Assembly (NCBI GenBank): GCA_900660155.1
Contig: CABFPE010000753.1
Span: 217,689-281,688 of the forward strand
DNA length: 64,000 nt
Direction of reading: 5' to 3'
Source: Hofstenia miamia
Taxonomy: Eukaryota > Xenacoelomorpha > Acoela > Hofsteniidae
The notes beneath the pieces are model-generated. The model was not told the DNA's origin. It ran no database searches and saw only the letters and a program-made list of their open reading frames with translations. Position numbers and translations under genes: made by a program. This document shows positions 28,601 to 38,554 of this stretch, piece by piece. Every line of letters starts with the position of its first letter. Position 1 is the first letter of the stretch.

Positions 28601-31600
28601 AATATGAAGTGATAAAAGAAGGAAGAAACACTTGTTTGATCAATTTCGTAAAAAATAATACTTACATTTAAAAAAAGCTAATAACAAAAGAAGAAACTAG
28701 AATCATAAAATGGAAAAATTACGTTCTCTGATGCATGAAGTCCTGTTTCATTAAGTCTTCTTTTTCCATTCGAAGCTGGAAATTCTAAACGAAATTAATA
28801 GCAGACGACTCTACTATAAAAGTCCATTACTTCTTCCTTCAACAACTTAATCTCTTCTAGTGTCTTTGATTCTATAAGAACACATTCCGACACTTGACAA
28901 CCAAAATTTCTAAACAAAACGAAATAAATGGAATAAACATTTTATTTAGTTTTGCGGAAACACAGAAAAGAAAACAAAATGACACGTTCAATCACCTATT
29001 GCACGAAGCAACGTATTTGGAATACTGACGTCTTGCAAAGATTCGAAGAGTAACCTACCTTCAGTTTCCGAGGGATGTTTTTTAAAAGCGGAATGGAATT
29101 AATGCACTGACTTTAATCAATTAAGTAGTATTACGTATAGTAATTTATACATATAATTTATGTCTATGGGCAAGTTTAATGTAGAGTAGGGTAATATAAG
29201 AAATATAAGCAATTCAACTTCTACTACTGAATACAGAAAGTTCATGCGGTTTTAACCAATATAATTTTGCATTTCTTACGAAAACAATTTCTACATTTAC
29301 CTCCCTCCAATCCATATGAGATTTGATGGTCATCCAGAATCTTACTTTTCTTATATCGTNAGGTAGCACTTAAACACCAAACCATGTCACTTGACTCTTG
29401 ACATATTAGCATTTTGGAAAAGTGCTCCATACAAAACAATTTTAATCGATAATGCGACTTTAATCAATATACAAAATGCGCCACACAGTGATTTTATTGT
29501 ATTATGCAATTTATTTTTTTTAAATTTACTTTTAAATTCATTATTTTCTTAATACCTGTAGTTTTCAGTACCAGGACCGATTTCGGGACTAAAGTTATCG
29601 GGACCGGGACTAAAAATTTGAGGTCGAGCAAAGCTCTAATTCAGAGTCGCGTTGCAAAAAATTCCAATAAATCAATATAACTCAGTAGTAAGATCTCCAT
29701 CTAATATTTTTTTTATTATTAGACTTCAATCGCCAATGGATTTTGGGAAAATTGCAAAAGATTTAGAGGGATTGTAAAGAGTTCCTCCCATACATTGTTT
29801 CTTTTGGAAGCCAGTGAAAATGCTTAATACGTCAATTATGTATGAATCGTACTATAAAAAAAGAAATATATAACAAAGTTATGCCTTAAATCTCTATAAA
29901 CTCGTGCGAGTGCAAGTGTTGCAATGGGCCTAAACTAAATCGGAAACAGATTTGAAGTGCAAAGTAGGTGCGATATACATGTCTGTTAAAAATATGAAGT
30001 GATAAAAGAAGGAAGAAACACTTGTTTGATCAATTTCGTAAAAAATAATACTTACATTTAAAAAAAGCTAATAACAAAAGAAGAAACTAGAATCATAAAA
30101 TGGAAAAATTACGTTCTCTGATGCATGAAGTCCTGTTTCATTAAGTCTTCTTTTTCCATTCGAAGCTGGAAATTCTAAACGAAATTAATAGCAGACGACT
30201 CTACTATAAAAGTCCATTACTTCTTCCTTCAACAACTTAATCTCTTCTAGTGTCTTTGATTCTATAAGAACACATTCCGACACTTGACAACCAAAATTTC
30301 TAAACAAAACGAAATAAATGGAATAAACATTTTATTTAGTTTTGCGGAAACACAGAAAAGAAAACAAAATGACACGTTCAATCACCTATTGCACGAAGCA
30401 ACGTATTTGGAATACTGACGTCTTGCAAAGATTCGAAGAGTAACCTACCTTCAGTTTCCGAGGGATGTTTTTTAAAAGCGGAATGGAATTAATGCACTGA
30501 CTTTAATCAATTAAGTAGTATTACGTATAGTAATTTATACATATAATTTATGTCTATGGGCAAGTTTAATGTAGAGTAGGGTAATATAAGAAATATAAGC
30601 AATTCAACTTCTACTACTGAATACAGAAAGTTCATGCGGTTTTAACCAATATAATTTTGCATTTCTTACGAAAACAATTTCTACATTTACCTCCCTCCAA
30701 TCCATATGAGATTTGATGGTCATCCAGAATCTTACTTTTCTTATATCGTGCTTAGCAACTTTAGGGTGGACTGGGTTGGCCTAGTCGCGCCGAAAACTTA
30801 CGACTGGAACAAGAGTGGGCCCCGTTAGTGCCGAAAAACCCGAAAACTTGTAACTGCTGTTAACTAATGATATAGAAGAAATATGCTACACAATTAAAAA
30901 ATTAGTTTTATAGAATTTTTAAAGATTGCAAAGATTCGAGAAGAGTGCAAATATTGCTCATTACTTTTTTACAGTTATTTCTCAAATAGAGGATATCAAA
31001 GGAAATTATGTAACAAGATCGTAACTTTATTTTATATGTGCTATTATACTAAACTAAATATATTGAATAAATCGAAATAAAACACTTACGAAAACTTTTT
31101 TGAGGGCTTTGGAAGTAATGAACAGTCGAGATTCTGAAAAGAAGATTATTTGAATCACAAGAATTTCTTACCTTTTCCAATGTAGAAGGCGACTTTTGAG
31201 TGGAAACACTCCTAAATAATTATATTAATGGCAAACGCCAACTTTTTTAAACAAGTTTTGATCGGATTAATTAAATATACGGAGTTTATTTTGAGAAAAC
31301 CAGTTTAGTTTGACAGCAGAGATGCCAACGGGTCATGGATTAAACGGGTGGCTTCTGTTAGTGTTAAAAAGCGAAATTGGCCAACGCTTGGTTTGGTCAG
31401 TAACAGTGAAAATTTTTACAAATAATAACACTGTAGACTTATTACACCACTTTGTATTTATAAAAAATGCTGTATTGCATTTGGTATTTCTATTGTAGTT
31501 GGGTCAATGCACTGATACCTTAAATGGGCCAGGGACCAATTAACAGCTCTGCCTGAAGGTAATTACATTATCAAGGCATTTATGCAAATGGCAGATCAAG

Positions 31601-34600
31601 GCCTACTAAATAACTCTTTATATTTAGTAGGCCTTGGGTACGTAATACAAAAAACATGTACACACCCTTGAGATATCTATCGGCTAGTATATTTTGATTT
31701 ATTGCGAAAATGTCCATGCATAAACAAATATATGGTTGATGATTTGATAATTTACAAGAAAAAATGTAAAAATGTACAACTAGAGTTCGATGAGACTAAA
31801 AAACGAACCGAGAGTAGCACATTATACTCGAGCTATTATACCAAAGAAACTAGATATGACTGTTATTTCTCCTTGCAACTGACAAATTTTAGCAAAATAT
31901 GAAAGTATTTCCAAGAATATTAAAGCATATATCTCAGTGCAAAGCCGTGAAATAAATGTATGGAAATATAACCAAATCTCCTTGAACTGATACACTGAAC
32001 ATGGAATGGAACCAGAATGACACCGGGTATAAAAGGAGTGACAGCGGGAGAGTGGAAAAATTGAGCAGAGCATCGTTGTATGCATTGAACTATTCCATGG
32101 AATGGAACAAGGCACGAGACGGCCACCAACAGGGAGATGCATACAGAAGAATAGCACAAAGAATGGACTTGAACACCGAGAACTTCACAGCAGATGATGT
32201 ATTAAAGGAACATTACGAAATAGGGCAAAAAACGAGAAACTAGCTTCGCGGAGACGTGAGGGCTCATGTTCAATCCAATTCAAGTTTGTAGCAACTTGAA
32301 CTCCAAGATGAGTGGAATGAATAGAAAAGTTTAGTGTGAGAATAATATTCGATGGGGGAAACACTGAAAAGAAAATGCAACATATCTTGATTGGGATAAA
32401 ATCAAGATGGTTGACAGAAGACGAAATTGACAACAGCTCAAGATCTGATGAGATATTGGAGGCGAAAATCGCAGTGTCTACGATATAAAGAAAACCGGGC
32501 GATTTGAGAACAGATTAAGAAGGTCGTTATTGGCAAAAAGGAGGAACCATAGGAATCATAAAATTCAATTGGTTAACGTTGAAAGGAGTTTTACTATATT
32601 TGCAAAAAAGGCGCCGGCTGATGATTATTCGTAAGCAAAGAAGGGGTCAAGCTGATTCTCTCTGTAAATACATTGACTTAGTTTTTACAGTAAGTGAAAA
32701 AGAATTCCGCCTGGATTGGCAAACAAAAAAGTATTGCACCATGAAAAGTAAACATAATTTAAGCTGTTATATGCAAGCAGCAGACCAAAGAAATTCAAAA
32801 AATTTGACAAAAAAACTTCAACTAATTTTGTTTTTTACAGGGTGTCCCAGAATTCGGACCAAATTTGAAATGAATTTTATGTTTACTAAAATTGTTCAAT
32901 TTAGAACTCTATCACAATTTATCTTAAATACAGTGCATGGGGTTATACAATTTATTATTACATATTTCCTCATATCAAGACTGAAGTGGTGGAATACCTC
33001 AGGAACACGTTTGGTGAAAGTCGTGTTATTAGAGGTGGCTTCAAGAATTTCTGGACTGCGAATTCTCCTGACCAGAATCCACTGGATTTTTACTTTTGGG
33101 GACGATTACGTGACGACGTGTAATAGCAGGGAAGACCTCGAAGTTTAGACAATTTGAAAGAGAAGATTGAAAATGCTATCGAGTCCATCTCGTAAGAGGA
33201 ACTTTTTTCAGCTGTTTGTGGCGTATTATACAGTAAAATTCGAACATCTTTTATAAGTTTTCCATGCATTTGTTTACGTTAAGATTTTCAATAAATCTGT
33301 TAATGAATTAATTTTTTTTAATGAATGAAAGCGTGTCTAATATTAATCAAAGGACGGCAAAATACTAAATAAAATGAAATGAAAAAAACGAATTTATGAA
33401 ACAAGAAATAAAATAAAATAAAATGAAATAAATAATGAATTATAAAACCCCATGCACTGTACTTAAGATAAATTATGATAGAGAGTTAAGTTGAACAATT
33501 TCAGCAAGCATAAAATTCATTTCAAATTTGGCCGAAATTCTGGGACACCCTGTATTTCGAATTATATATAAAAATAAAAGCTTATGAGGCTCAAGAAGAT
33601 ACTTTTTAATTGATGTACTTATGCAGATACAATACAAACAAGATATTTGTTAAAACGCTACTTGGAAATCATAAATCATTCTCAAATGTTTCTTTCAAGT
33701 AGCTGATAAAATTCTAATTAAACAATTTTATAGTCGTAATTATGTTTAGAGTTTCAAATTTGAAATAGGACGTTCAAATTTCAGCAGTATATTTTCAGAG
33801 AGCATTAATTAAAAGCAGTGATGGCCATATAAATAAATCATATGAATATATATATATATATATAAATACACATAAACCTGAATCATATATATGAAAAATA
33901 TAAAAAATGTTGTACGATACAGTAGTACGCCATTTTGATTTGGCTGGTGTCGGTGTCTTAATGTTTTGAAAAAAAAACATTTTGAATCAATATATTTTTC
34001 AAGGCGGCCTAGTACTGAACGGGACGCACTATACAGTCTGGTAAATACTTAGTAGATATAATACGGAAAACATATCAAAATAATATCCAAAATCATAGAA
34101 ATAGATTTTAAAGATGGAAACCATATATATATATCACTAACATTAAATTTAAGTGATCATTCTGTTTCTTCCTGAAGATAAAAATGATAAAAAGTCTGTT
34201 TCATTATCTACAAAAATATATCAAACGATGTTTTTACGTGTCGTTTGTGCGTTGAAAACTACCAGTTAAATATTTAACAGTTTACGTCATTATAAAAGAA
34301 AACAGCAGCAGCTGTTGCCATTATAGTATTAAGAAGATTAATAAAAATCGAAAATTAGAAAAATTCAATTTAACTTCAAAGAAAATTCACTAATAAAAAA
34401 TACCATTTAACGCATCTACTAAAGTCCATATGCATGAAAAGAAGTAATTTTTTATAAAGTTGGGCATCGTGGAACATTCCAATGAAATATAAAAATAGTA
34501 GATCATGCAACTATATTAGTTCGACTTTCACACAATATAACATACAAGCAGGGAATTCGAGACGAGACCGAGACTTTGAGACTGAGACCAAGCATTTTAT

Positions 34601-37369
34601 TTTTTGTCCCCTAGAAATGAGACTTTTTTTCATTGAGACAATGAGACATTTTAGACAAACAGTTTACCATGTTTATATAAATTCAAGTATACAATCTAAT
34701 GTTTCTTTCAATTAAACATCATTGTTTTATTAAAATTTTAACAGTCTCGATTCGAGATGAGGCTGAGACTTTTTTCCGTCTCAACGAAACTGAAACCAAC
34801 ACTTGAAACTTCGATTTTTAGGACAGGCCAAAATATGAGAGTCTCGAATTGCCTGCAAACGAGCACATCACGCATTGGTAATTATCACATACAACACCTA
34901 TTAGCATATTTCAAGTTAACGTGAATACAGGTATTATACTGTTTCTCAACATCATATAGTAATTTGGTCACCTTGGTATTTCTGCAAAAATTTGCAAAAA
35001 TTGTTGCAATAGTTAATGATATATGCGTATTAGGAATATTCCATATAATAATTGTTGTACTCTCATGTAGAAAATGTTCATATATATTGTACAGTAAACT
35101 GGGTAAAACGAATCAATGAAAATCACCAATACATTTGATTCTGAAATTCGACTAGTTCGAATAAATTTGTTAATTGGGTAGGGCTTTCACGATCCCTGCA
35201 AACTATGTATTGATGATCGTGACAAAAACTTTCGCGATACTTTGATGACAAATAAGTTTTTGTTAAGCTTGAGTTTGATTACTTTGTCAAAATGTATATA
35301 CCAAACGTTGGCATGAAGGACTACAGTAACATTAAATGTTAAGATGGACCGAACATCTTAAAGCATTTATTCTTTAAATTTGGTAATGTTTAATGCACAG
35401 AATCTTCAGCTTTATTTTAATGGTCTCTCTGAATTTTGTTGTTATAAAAATGCTAATTATGAAGCCATAATGGCCTTAGATTTTGCATTTTTTGGGTGTT
35501 AACAAATATTGCGAAACGTTATAGAAATAAGTTGTTAATACGCGGACCTAACTCTGGAAGGTCCCTTAGAAACCCAGAAAAAGTCATTAAATTGCGACTT
35601 ATAACCCCTCGGTCATAGCTTTTACAATCTGCCTCCACTAACACTTGGTAAATATCATCAAAAACCAGGGCCCGGGGCCAAGAGGGATTAAAATCGATTT
35701 TTTGGAAACACATTGTTGTTACAAACGAAATTCAAGTGGAACCTGCTAGTGGGTTTAAATGCGTATGCCACTGATAGCACATTCTTTACTATATGTCAAT
35801 TAATGAAATTTTATAAGCTAGAGATTTCATTTTGCCCCACTACACGTTTGTAATTAATGCGATATATTTCATTGGTTCTTATAGCTTTGCGAAATAATGA
35901 AATCTGTGCAAAATATAAAAACAAAAGCAAACGTTTTTTTACAAGCGCAATTCGATTTAGACCAGTATACAGAAAAAATTCTTTCAAAAAATGGAAAATG
36001 ATTAGTAGTATAATTCGAATCTCTAAAAATCTTTCCAATGATACACTTTTAAAAAGTAACATTGAACTTAATATGAATAGAATTTGCAAATTAAAAAGAA
36101 CTTACGATGATGGAGTCTTTGATGAAGAAAGCAATAAGCACTCAACCATCTAAATTATATTGATGAAATAAACAAGAGCTGAAAAACGAATTTTACCTTG
36201 TCGGAAATTGAAGGAGATATTTGCGTAGCAATCGAACTAAATTGAACAAATGCAAAACGCTAACAAAGAAATGCAAAAATCACACTTCTAAAGTACTAGC
36301 GCGTATTTGATAAATAAAGCATTGAGAAATTGTATAACCTGCTCGGCAAATAAACATGAAAGCTCGTCATTTTGAAATAACCAACCGGTACTTCTCGAGA
36401 CTGTTTTAACGGATAGCGTTTAAAAAGCCAATATAAAATTTCCAATTGATTAACAAAATAATTAAAAATTATAAATCTATAGTTGTTGTTTGGGACAAAA
36501 ATGATAATTATGCATCAAGGAACTATCCAAAATACCTGTATTTTCAATGTGAATTTTTTGAAAAACTATGACATTAAAGTTCAAATTTGAAAAATAAAGT
36601 GTTACCTCTTAATACTGTTATTTTTAAGATTTTCGGGTAGAGTTTTGAACTGAGGTACGCCCGTTGTGTACTGCGTTGGTAGGTTTTCCGGTGAACGATC
36701 TTTATCCAAATAATAAATATGCAGTTTCAAATTGAAGTTTTCAATTTTCAATTGCTCTATCAAATCATTAACATCTTTTACCGATGGATCTTGGACTTCC
36801 TCATTGTATTCTAAATTACGTTAATATAAAACGTCTTTATTACAAGACAAGAATTAAGAAACGTGCAGATCACATTAAATTATTTAATACCCACTATTAG
36901 TCAGGCTATGAATTACCAATGGCGGACGCACGCCCCCTCCAAACTTCAAATTCCGAAAAATCTATCGAACAAATAATTTTCATTGCTCTTTGTACTACTT
37001 AGCCTCAATCAAATGTGTGATTGTTTTTACAAGTCAATAACTCATTTCTCAAAGGATAGGACATATATTGAAAAAAGACAGGACGTGCACGTCCCTTCTA
37101 ACTAAAGTGGTTAGATACGCTCCTGTTTATTATGCTTACTCTGATGTATCTATAAATATTCAATATTGAAATAGAATAAGCTAATAGAATTGAAAGTTAT
37201 GAAAAGTGTATATTCTATAATCAAAAGGAAGCTTACGCACATAAATATAGTAAATTAGGTGTGACTAAATCGCTTTACCTAGATTCAGTGTAGAATTGGC
37301 ACTGCCATCTGACGTTATTAAATATCTATTATCTAACAGCTCTATGCTGTCACCTTCAATAGAATCCAT
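8243..37369 (-). CDS. Centrosomin/CDK5RAP2-like centrosomal coiled-coil protein (CM1 motif), about 22 exons
   Basis: The inferred role is a pericentriolar scaffold that recruits gamma-tubulin complexes through its CM1 motif. Exon 2 encodes QLKIENFNLKLHIYYL (about residues 50-65), which matches the CM1 core of centrosomin, CDK5RAP2 and myomegalin. Exons in gene order: 37372-37279 (ATG at 37369), 36810-36606, 36236-36197, 36149-36106, 31211-31172, 31133-31090, 28909-28831, 28784-28723, 27553-27523, 26817-26443, 25402-25366, 24974-24878, 22306-22213, 21640-21526, 20745-20712, 20670-20622, 11003-10689, 9804-9530, 9490-9391, 9337-9226, 9102-8975, 8642-8533, 8294-8243. Each junction has a GT donor and AG acceptor and the phases agree, giving about 842 residues. 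Most exons read as heptad-rich coiled coil. An acceptor lies 3 nt before the ATG, which implies a 5' UTR intron or trans-splicing. The family is often longer (fly protein about 1,150, human about 1,890 residues). The weakest parts are exons 7-9, the GTTCGT donor after 20622 and the last exon. Confidence 0.72.
12283..12396. repeat. Tandem repeat, 38-bp unit, three copies
   Basis: The unit AAATAAATTGCACAAGATTA...TTATAATT is repeated three times. The third copy has one change (TCATATT to TGATATT). Confidence 0.95.
13031..13643. repeat. TA microsatellite with interspersed 16-bp units and N gap
   Basis: GGCTGGTACTAATGCA occurs twice, each followed by (TA)n, and the second runs into the N gap 13097-13612. 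The gap ends in (TA)n at 13613-13643. A longer array of this compound unit probably fills the gap. Confidence 0.8.
14401..15579 (-). CDS. Cys-loop-less pentameric ligand-gated ion channel subunit, nicotinic type (copy A)
   Basis: This is a single-exon gene of 392 codons with its ATG at 15579 and stop just after the fourth membrane helix. It is predicted to form a cation-permeable, ligand-gated channel in the plasma membrane. A hydrophobic leader (residues 1-18) precedes the extracellular beta domain, which has loop A (VWFPDI, 101-106) and the conserved FPFD (149-152). Helix M1 is about 233-255, M2 about 261-281 (GEK entry, Leu271 at the 9' gate position), M3 about 293-317, followed by a very short loop and M4 about 367-391. 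The two Cys-loop positions are Tyr142 and Val156, exactly 14 apart as in the family, and no cysteine occurs before residue 316. The loop B tryptophan and loop C vicinal cysteines are also missing, so it is a non-alpha type and the ligand is unknown. It lies inside an intron of the centrosomin-like gene, on the same strand. Confidence 0.88.
   Translation of the reverse strand: MGILIRSGFIILLTQVINGDNVTDTFLRNFSTINSPIIKPSSVNSVHFYSELNRIFEVHEMNGQITFQNTFFMLYNMPEIQWNASTTYGGNTMFIIPYESVWFPDIGFFDTIDMIYVPLRFASVHSNGDIYTSFPVTIKLPYKIDVSQFPFDVQDVHMTMGSTNYPDAVVHLIWNSSIFDLSEFSNTAIFYQEWTVQRKFNISNAKHFHIRGNQNLSYSLITVTMNLKRNPNYYIAVLIIPSSLITFLALMNIFISVDSGEKINHAITLFLAEFLYLLFFVDILPANSDPLPVFVSVIILKLLIETVNLFKIIVVCCLYEGKFKRSIPIFLRKILCSTVLSFVFQLPSFNDLDVNSVDPHKYEWRISALALDRVVGAFLAIFLLLSLLFYSF
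15580..17256. other. Spacer between the two channel genes
   Basis: This holds the upstream region of channel copy A and the downstream region of copy B. A TGACGTCA core (CTGACGTCAG at 16257-16266) is present. No promoter can be assigned and no further coding is seen. Confidence 0.45.
17257..18435 (-). CDS. Cys-loop-less pentameric ligand-gated ion channel subunit, nicotinic type (copy B)
   Basis: This tandem paralogue of the gene at 14401-15579 also has a single exon of 392 codons, with an ATG at 18435. The two proteins align without gaps and differ at about 91 residues (roughly 77% identity). Divergence is greatest in the leader, the short M3-M4 loop and M4. Residues 86-137 are identical. 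The Cys-loop positions are Tyr142 and Ile156, and the extracellular domain again contains no cysteine. The M2 entry GEK, Leu271 and the exit aspartate are kept, which argues for a functional cation pore. The conserved frame after this much divergence suggests selection on both copies. The pair may form homo- or heteromers; that is inference. Confidence 0.88.
   Translation of the reverse strand: MESWVRRAFLILLPNIISGDNFTDMFLQNFFKLNTPLIKPATVNSVYFHSELNRIFEVDEMNGQITSQNIFFVHYNMPEIQWNANTTYGGNTMFIIPYESVWFPDIGFFDTIDMIYVPLRFASVHSNGDIYTSFPVTVKLPYKIDVSQFPFDVQKIYITMGSRNYPDTVVQIFWNSSIFDLSEFSNTDIFYQEWTVKKKFNISNAKHFHIRGNQNLSYSLITISTNMERNPNYYIAVLIFPSTFITFLAFMNIFISVDSGEKINHAITLFLAEFLYLLFHVDILPANSNPLPVFVKSIIIKLLIETINLFKIILVCNLYEGNSRRSIPFLMKKLLNNKIISAVFQLPSFNDVIAKSVDFHKYEWQICALGLDRIVGVLLAIFFVLFMQFYMS
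18436..20621. other. Intron part upstream of channel copy B
   Basis: This contains the 210-bp tandem duplication. The open frames at 18846-19305 lack any recognisable domain and are not called as genes. Confidence 0.45.
19823..20242. repeat. Tandem duplication of a 210-bp unit (two copies)
   Basis: Units 19823-20032 and 20033-20242 are the same sequence (AACCCATCCGAAAAATTGCG to CACTTGAGATAA). They lie within the long intron of the centrosomin-like gene. No coding role is seen; the matching open frames in both units are shadows. Confidence 0.93.
27889..28248. mobile_element. hAT-like non-autonomous element, 360 bp
   Basis: The inverted ends TAGAGCTTTGC and GCAAAGCTCTA are flanked by ATTCCGAG (27881-27888) and ATTCAGAG (28249-28256), an 8-bp duplication with one mismatch. 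GC-rich GGGACC repeats lie just inside both ends, standing out from the AT-rich surroundings. It has no coding capacity. It lies in an intron of the centrosomin-like gene. The copied block starting at 29361 begins inside this element. Confidence 0.75.
27970..29359. repeat. 1390-bp block duplicated at 29361-30750 (first copy)
   Basis: The block is repeated directly after a single N, and I saw no differences on reading both copies. It starts within the hAT-like element at 27889 and ends at CTTATATCGT. The most likely reading is that two contig ends overlap and were joined without merging. Confidence 0.9.
28723..28909 (-). other. Two coiled-coil exons of the centrosomin-like gene (first assembled copy)
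   Basis: Exons 28909-28831 and 28784-28723 are separated by a 46-bp intron (GTAATG to GTTTAG). They read in phase as a coiled coil containing KLLKEENFQLRMEKEDL. An alternative donor (GTAGAG at 28814) would give a 30-bp intron and a less helical frame, so I reject it. The same two exons recur unchanged at 30300-30222 and 30175-30114, inside the 1390-bp duplicated block that is probably an assembly error. Confidence 0.65.
29361..30750. repeat. 1390-bp block, second copy (probable assembly duplicate)
   Basis: Same sequence as 27970-29359, beginning AGGTAGCACT. Downstream it continues into unique sequence (GCTTAGCAAC), so this copy is attached to the right flank and the first copy to the left flank. 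That is the pattern expected of an unmerged overlap. Confidence 0.9.
30114..30300 (-). other. Second assembled copy of the same two exons (probably an assembly duplicate)
   Basis: Sequence and splice sites match 28723-28909 with a constant offset of 1391. I see no differences between the copies. If the duplication were real, the protein would contain the segment twice, and the phases would permit that. The single N at 29360, placed exactly between the two blocks, makes an unmerged contig overlap more likely. Confidence 0.7.
31317..31551. mobile_element. Possible hAT-like relic with weak ends
   Basis: CAGAGATGCCAACGGGTC at the left and the inverted CAGAGCTGTTAATTGGTC at the right look like decayed inverted ends. 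The flanking octamers match only partly. It is non-coding. Confidence 0.3.
31597..31636. repeat. Perfect 15-bp inverted repeat with 10-bp loop
   Basis: CAAGGCCTACTAAAT and its exact reverse complement are separated by AACTCTTTAT. It could form a stable hairpin. It lies in an intron of the centrosomin-like gene, just beyond a possible hAT relic. Confidence 0.9.
31985..32560 (+). repeat. Dispersed repeat, purine-rich copy 1
   Basis: This GC-richer, purine-rich stretch is a decayed copy of the same family as the reverse strand of 46840-47300. Shared blocks include AATGGACTTGAAC, GTATTAAAGG followed by GAAATAGGGCA, and GGGGAAACACTGA. A short frame (32001-32243) has no recognised relatives. The element type is unknown. 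Confidence 0.5.
32838..33552 (+). mobile_element. mariner-like element with about 107-bp inverted repeats
   Basis: The element runs from CAGGGTGTCCCAGAATTCGG to the inverted GAATTCTGGGACACCCTG-type end and is flanked by TA on both sides (32836-32837, 33553-33554). The arms 32838-32944 and 33446-33552 are long and well matched. Between them a decayed transposase C-terminus is readable near 33005-33290 (RVIRGGFKNFWTANSPDQNP, LDFYFWGRLRDDV, then LDNLKEKIENAIESI) with several stops. It matches the SPD.NPLDF.FWG block of IS630/Tc1/mariner transposases. Confidence 0.8.
34549..34855. mobile_element. hAT-like MITE with GAGAC-rich ends, 307 bp
   Basis: The inverted ends CAGGGAATTCGAGAC and GTCTCGAATTGCCTG differ at one position. 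The interior is full of GAGAC/GTCTC units. Candidate flanking octamers (CATACAAG, CAAACGAG) match at only five of eight positions, so the target duplication is weak. It lies in an intron of the centrosomin-like gene. Confidence 0.55.
36606..36810 (-). other. CM1-motif exon of the centrosomin-like gene
   Basis: This exon carries the diagnostic motif of the gene. Read from the acceptor at 36811-36812 in phase 1, it begins YNEEVQDPSVKDVNDL and continues into the CM1 core with ENFNLKL followed by IYYL. It closes with a polar, proline-containing tail before a GTAAC donor. In the family, CM1 binds and activates the gamma-tubulin ring complex, with the ENFNLKL stretch most conserved. The conserved asparagine, phenylalanine and two leucines are present. 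Nothing in the exon is broken. Confidence 0.85.
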
Positions 37370-37372
37370 CAG

Positions 37373-38513
37373 CTAAAACAAATCAAGAAGCATAAAAATT
37401 AGAAGCATATGCAAATTACAGAGGAACATCAGGTACCCGATTTCCGGATTCGGGTACAAAGTATATGACTGATCAATAAGTTACTGATGTTAATCACCAC
37501 TGAATTTGAGTAAGACAATCAATAGCTATTTACCCTTCAGAAAAACTTATTCTAAAGAAATTTGGATCAACAAATGATACCGTATTGGCAACCACCTTTA
37601 CCTTGATGGAGGTATAAACAAACTTGATTTTCTTTAACAAAAATTCGGAAACTGATGTGCATCAGAAAAAATTGTAGAAACATCGAAAGCTAGCTTCAAT
37701 GTGAATAACAAATTTTTATGAAATAACAACAGAGACTAATTTATCAAGCGCAACGAACATTTTCTACTGTAATATATTCGTTTTACCATCAAAATATTAA
37801 AAAGAGAAAACACATAAATAAGTGTCATATTTTTACATAATACCTATCTCTTATAAAAAAAATTTATCCTGCTTACATGCATGGCAGTGTAATCTTTTAA
37901 AAAATATTTTGTATGGTAGTTTAAGCGATTACTTAAATGTATTGTGGGATTAAGAAAAAGACAAGAAAATACATTTGGAAAACGCTTTCTTTACATTTTG
38001 AAGAAAAATATGTATTTTTTAAAGCATACCTCCACCATAAATAGTTTAATCTATAAAGAGTGGCAATATTTCATCAAATAATAGCCAAATCATACATTAT
38101 ACAAATACAATGGAAACAATGAATAAATTTTACAATAATATTAAGAGACAAACCACGATAAGCAATGAATTATATTTTTGAAAGGAGGGTATCAGTGTAA
38201 GTTACATATTTGATAGGGATGGTGGGCTTACATAAGTAAACAAATTTCATAGCCTAATAGAAATTCAGATTGACATTCTTAAACAGTTAGTTCAAAACAC
38301 GGGGAAAACAAAATTGCTAGACTAAATTAATGTAAATACAACAAAGTGAAAACACAAAATGTCAGAATTTCGATGAAGGACCCTGCAAATAATCAGAACT
38401 TAGAATCCAATCGAACAAAAATAAAATGAATTATATTTATTCCTCTCACAGTTATTTTCTTTTAGATGTGGTGGACAGAGTAACTCCTTGTCGGTGCTAA
38501 TCTAAACGCATAT

Positions 38514-38554
<41 letters not shown>

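Noticed and set aside
28815-28909. Longer version of a centrosomin-like exon ending at a GTAGAG donor
   Set aside because: It would require a 30-bp intron and break the coiled-coil frame; the GTAATG donor gives a 46-bp intron and consistent phases.
29242-29439. Open frame across the single N at 29360
   Set aside because: It crosses a contig join and mixes two ends of the same duplicated block.
32579-33148. 189-residue plus-strand frame
   Set aside because: It runs from a non-ATG codon through unrelated sequence into the mariner inverted repeat in the wrong frame; a chance chimera.
35519-35713. 64-residue minus-strand frame in a GC-richer patch
   Set aside because: No recognisable domain, no splice context that fits the surrounding gene, and too short to support.
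35857-36153. 98-residue plus-strand frame
   Set aside because: It overlaps, in antisense, an exon of the centrosomin-like gene and has AT-rich random composition with no domain.
36916-37123. Possible MITE with GC-rich ends CAATGGCGGACGCACGCC and the inverted CAGGAGCG
   Set aside because: The ends match poorly and no target duplication was found.
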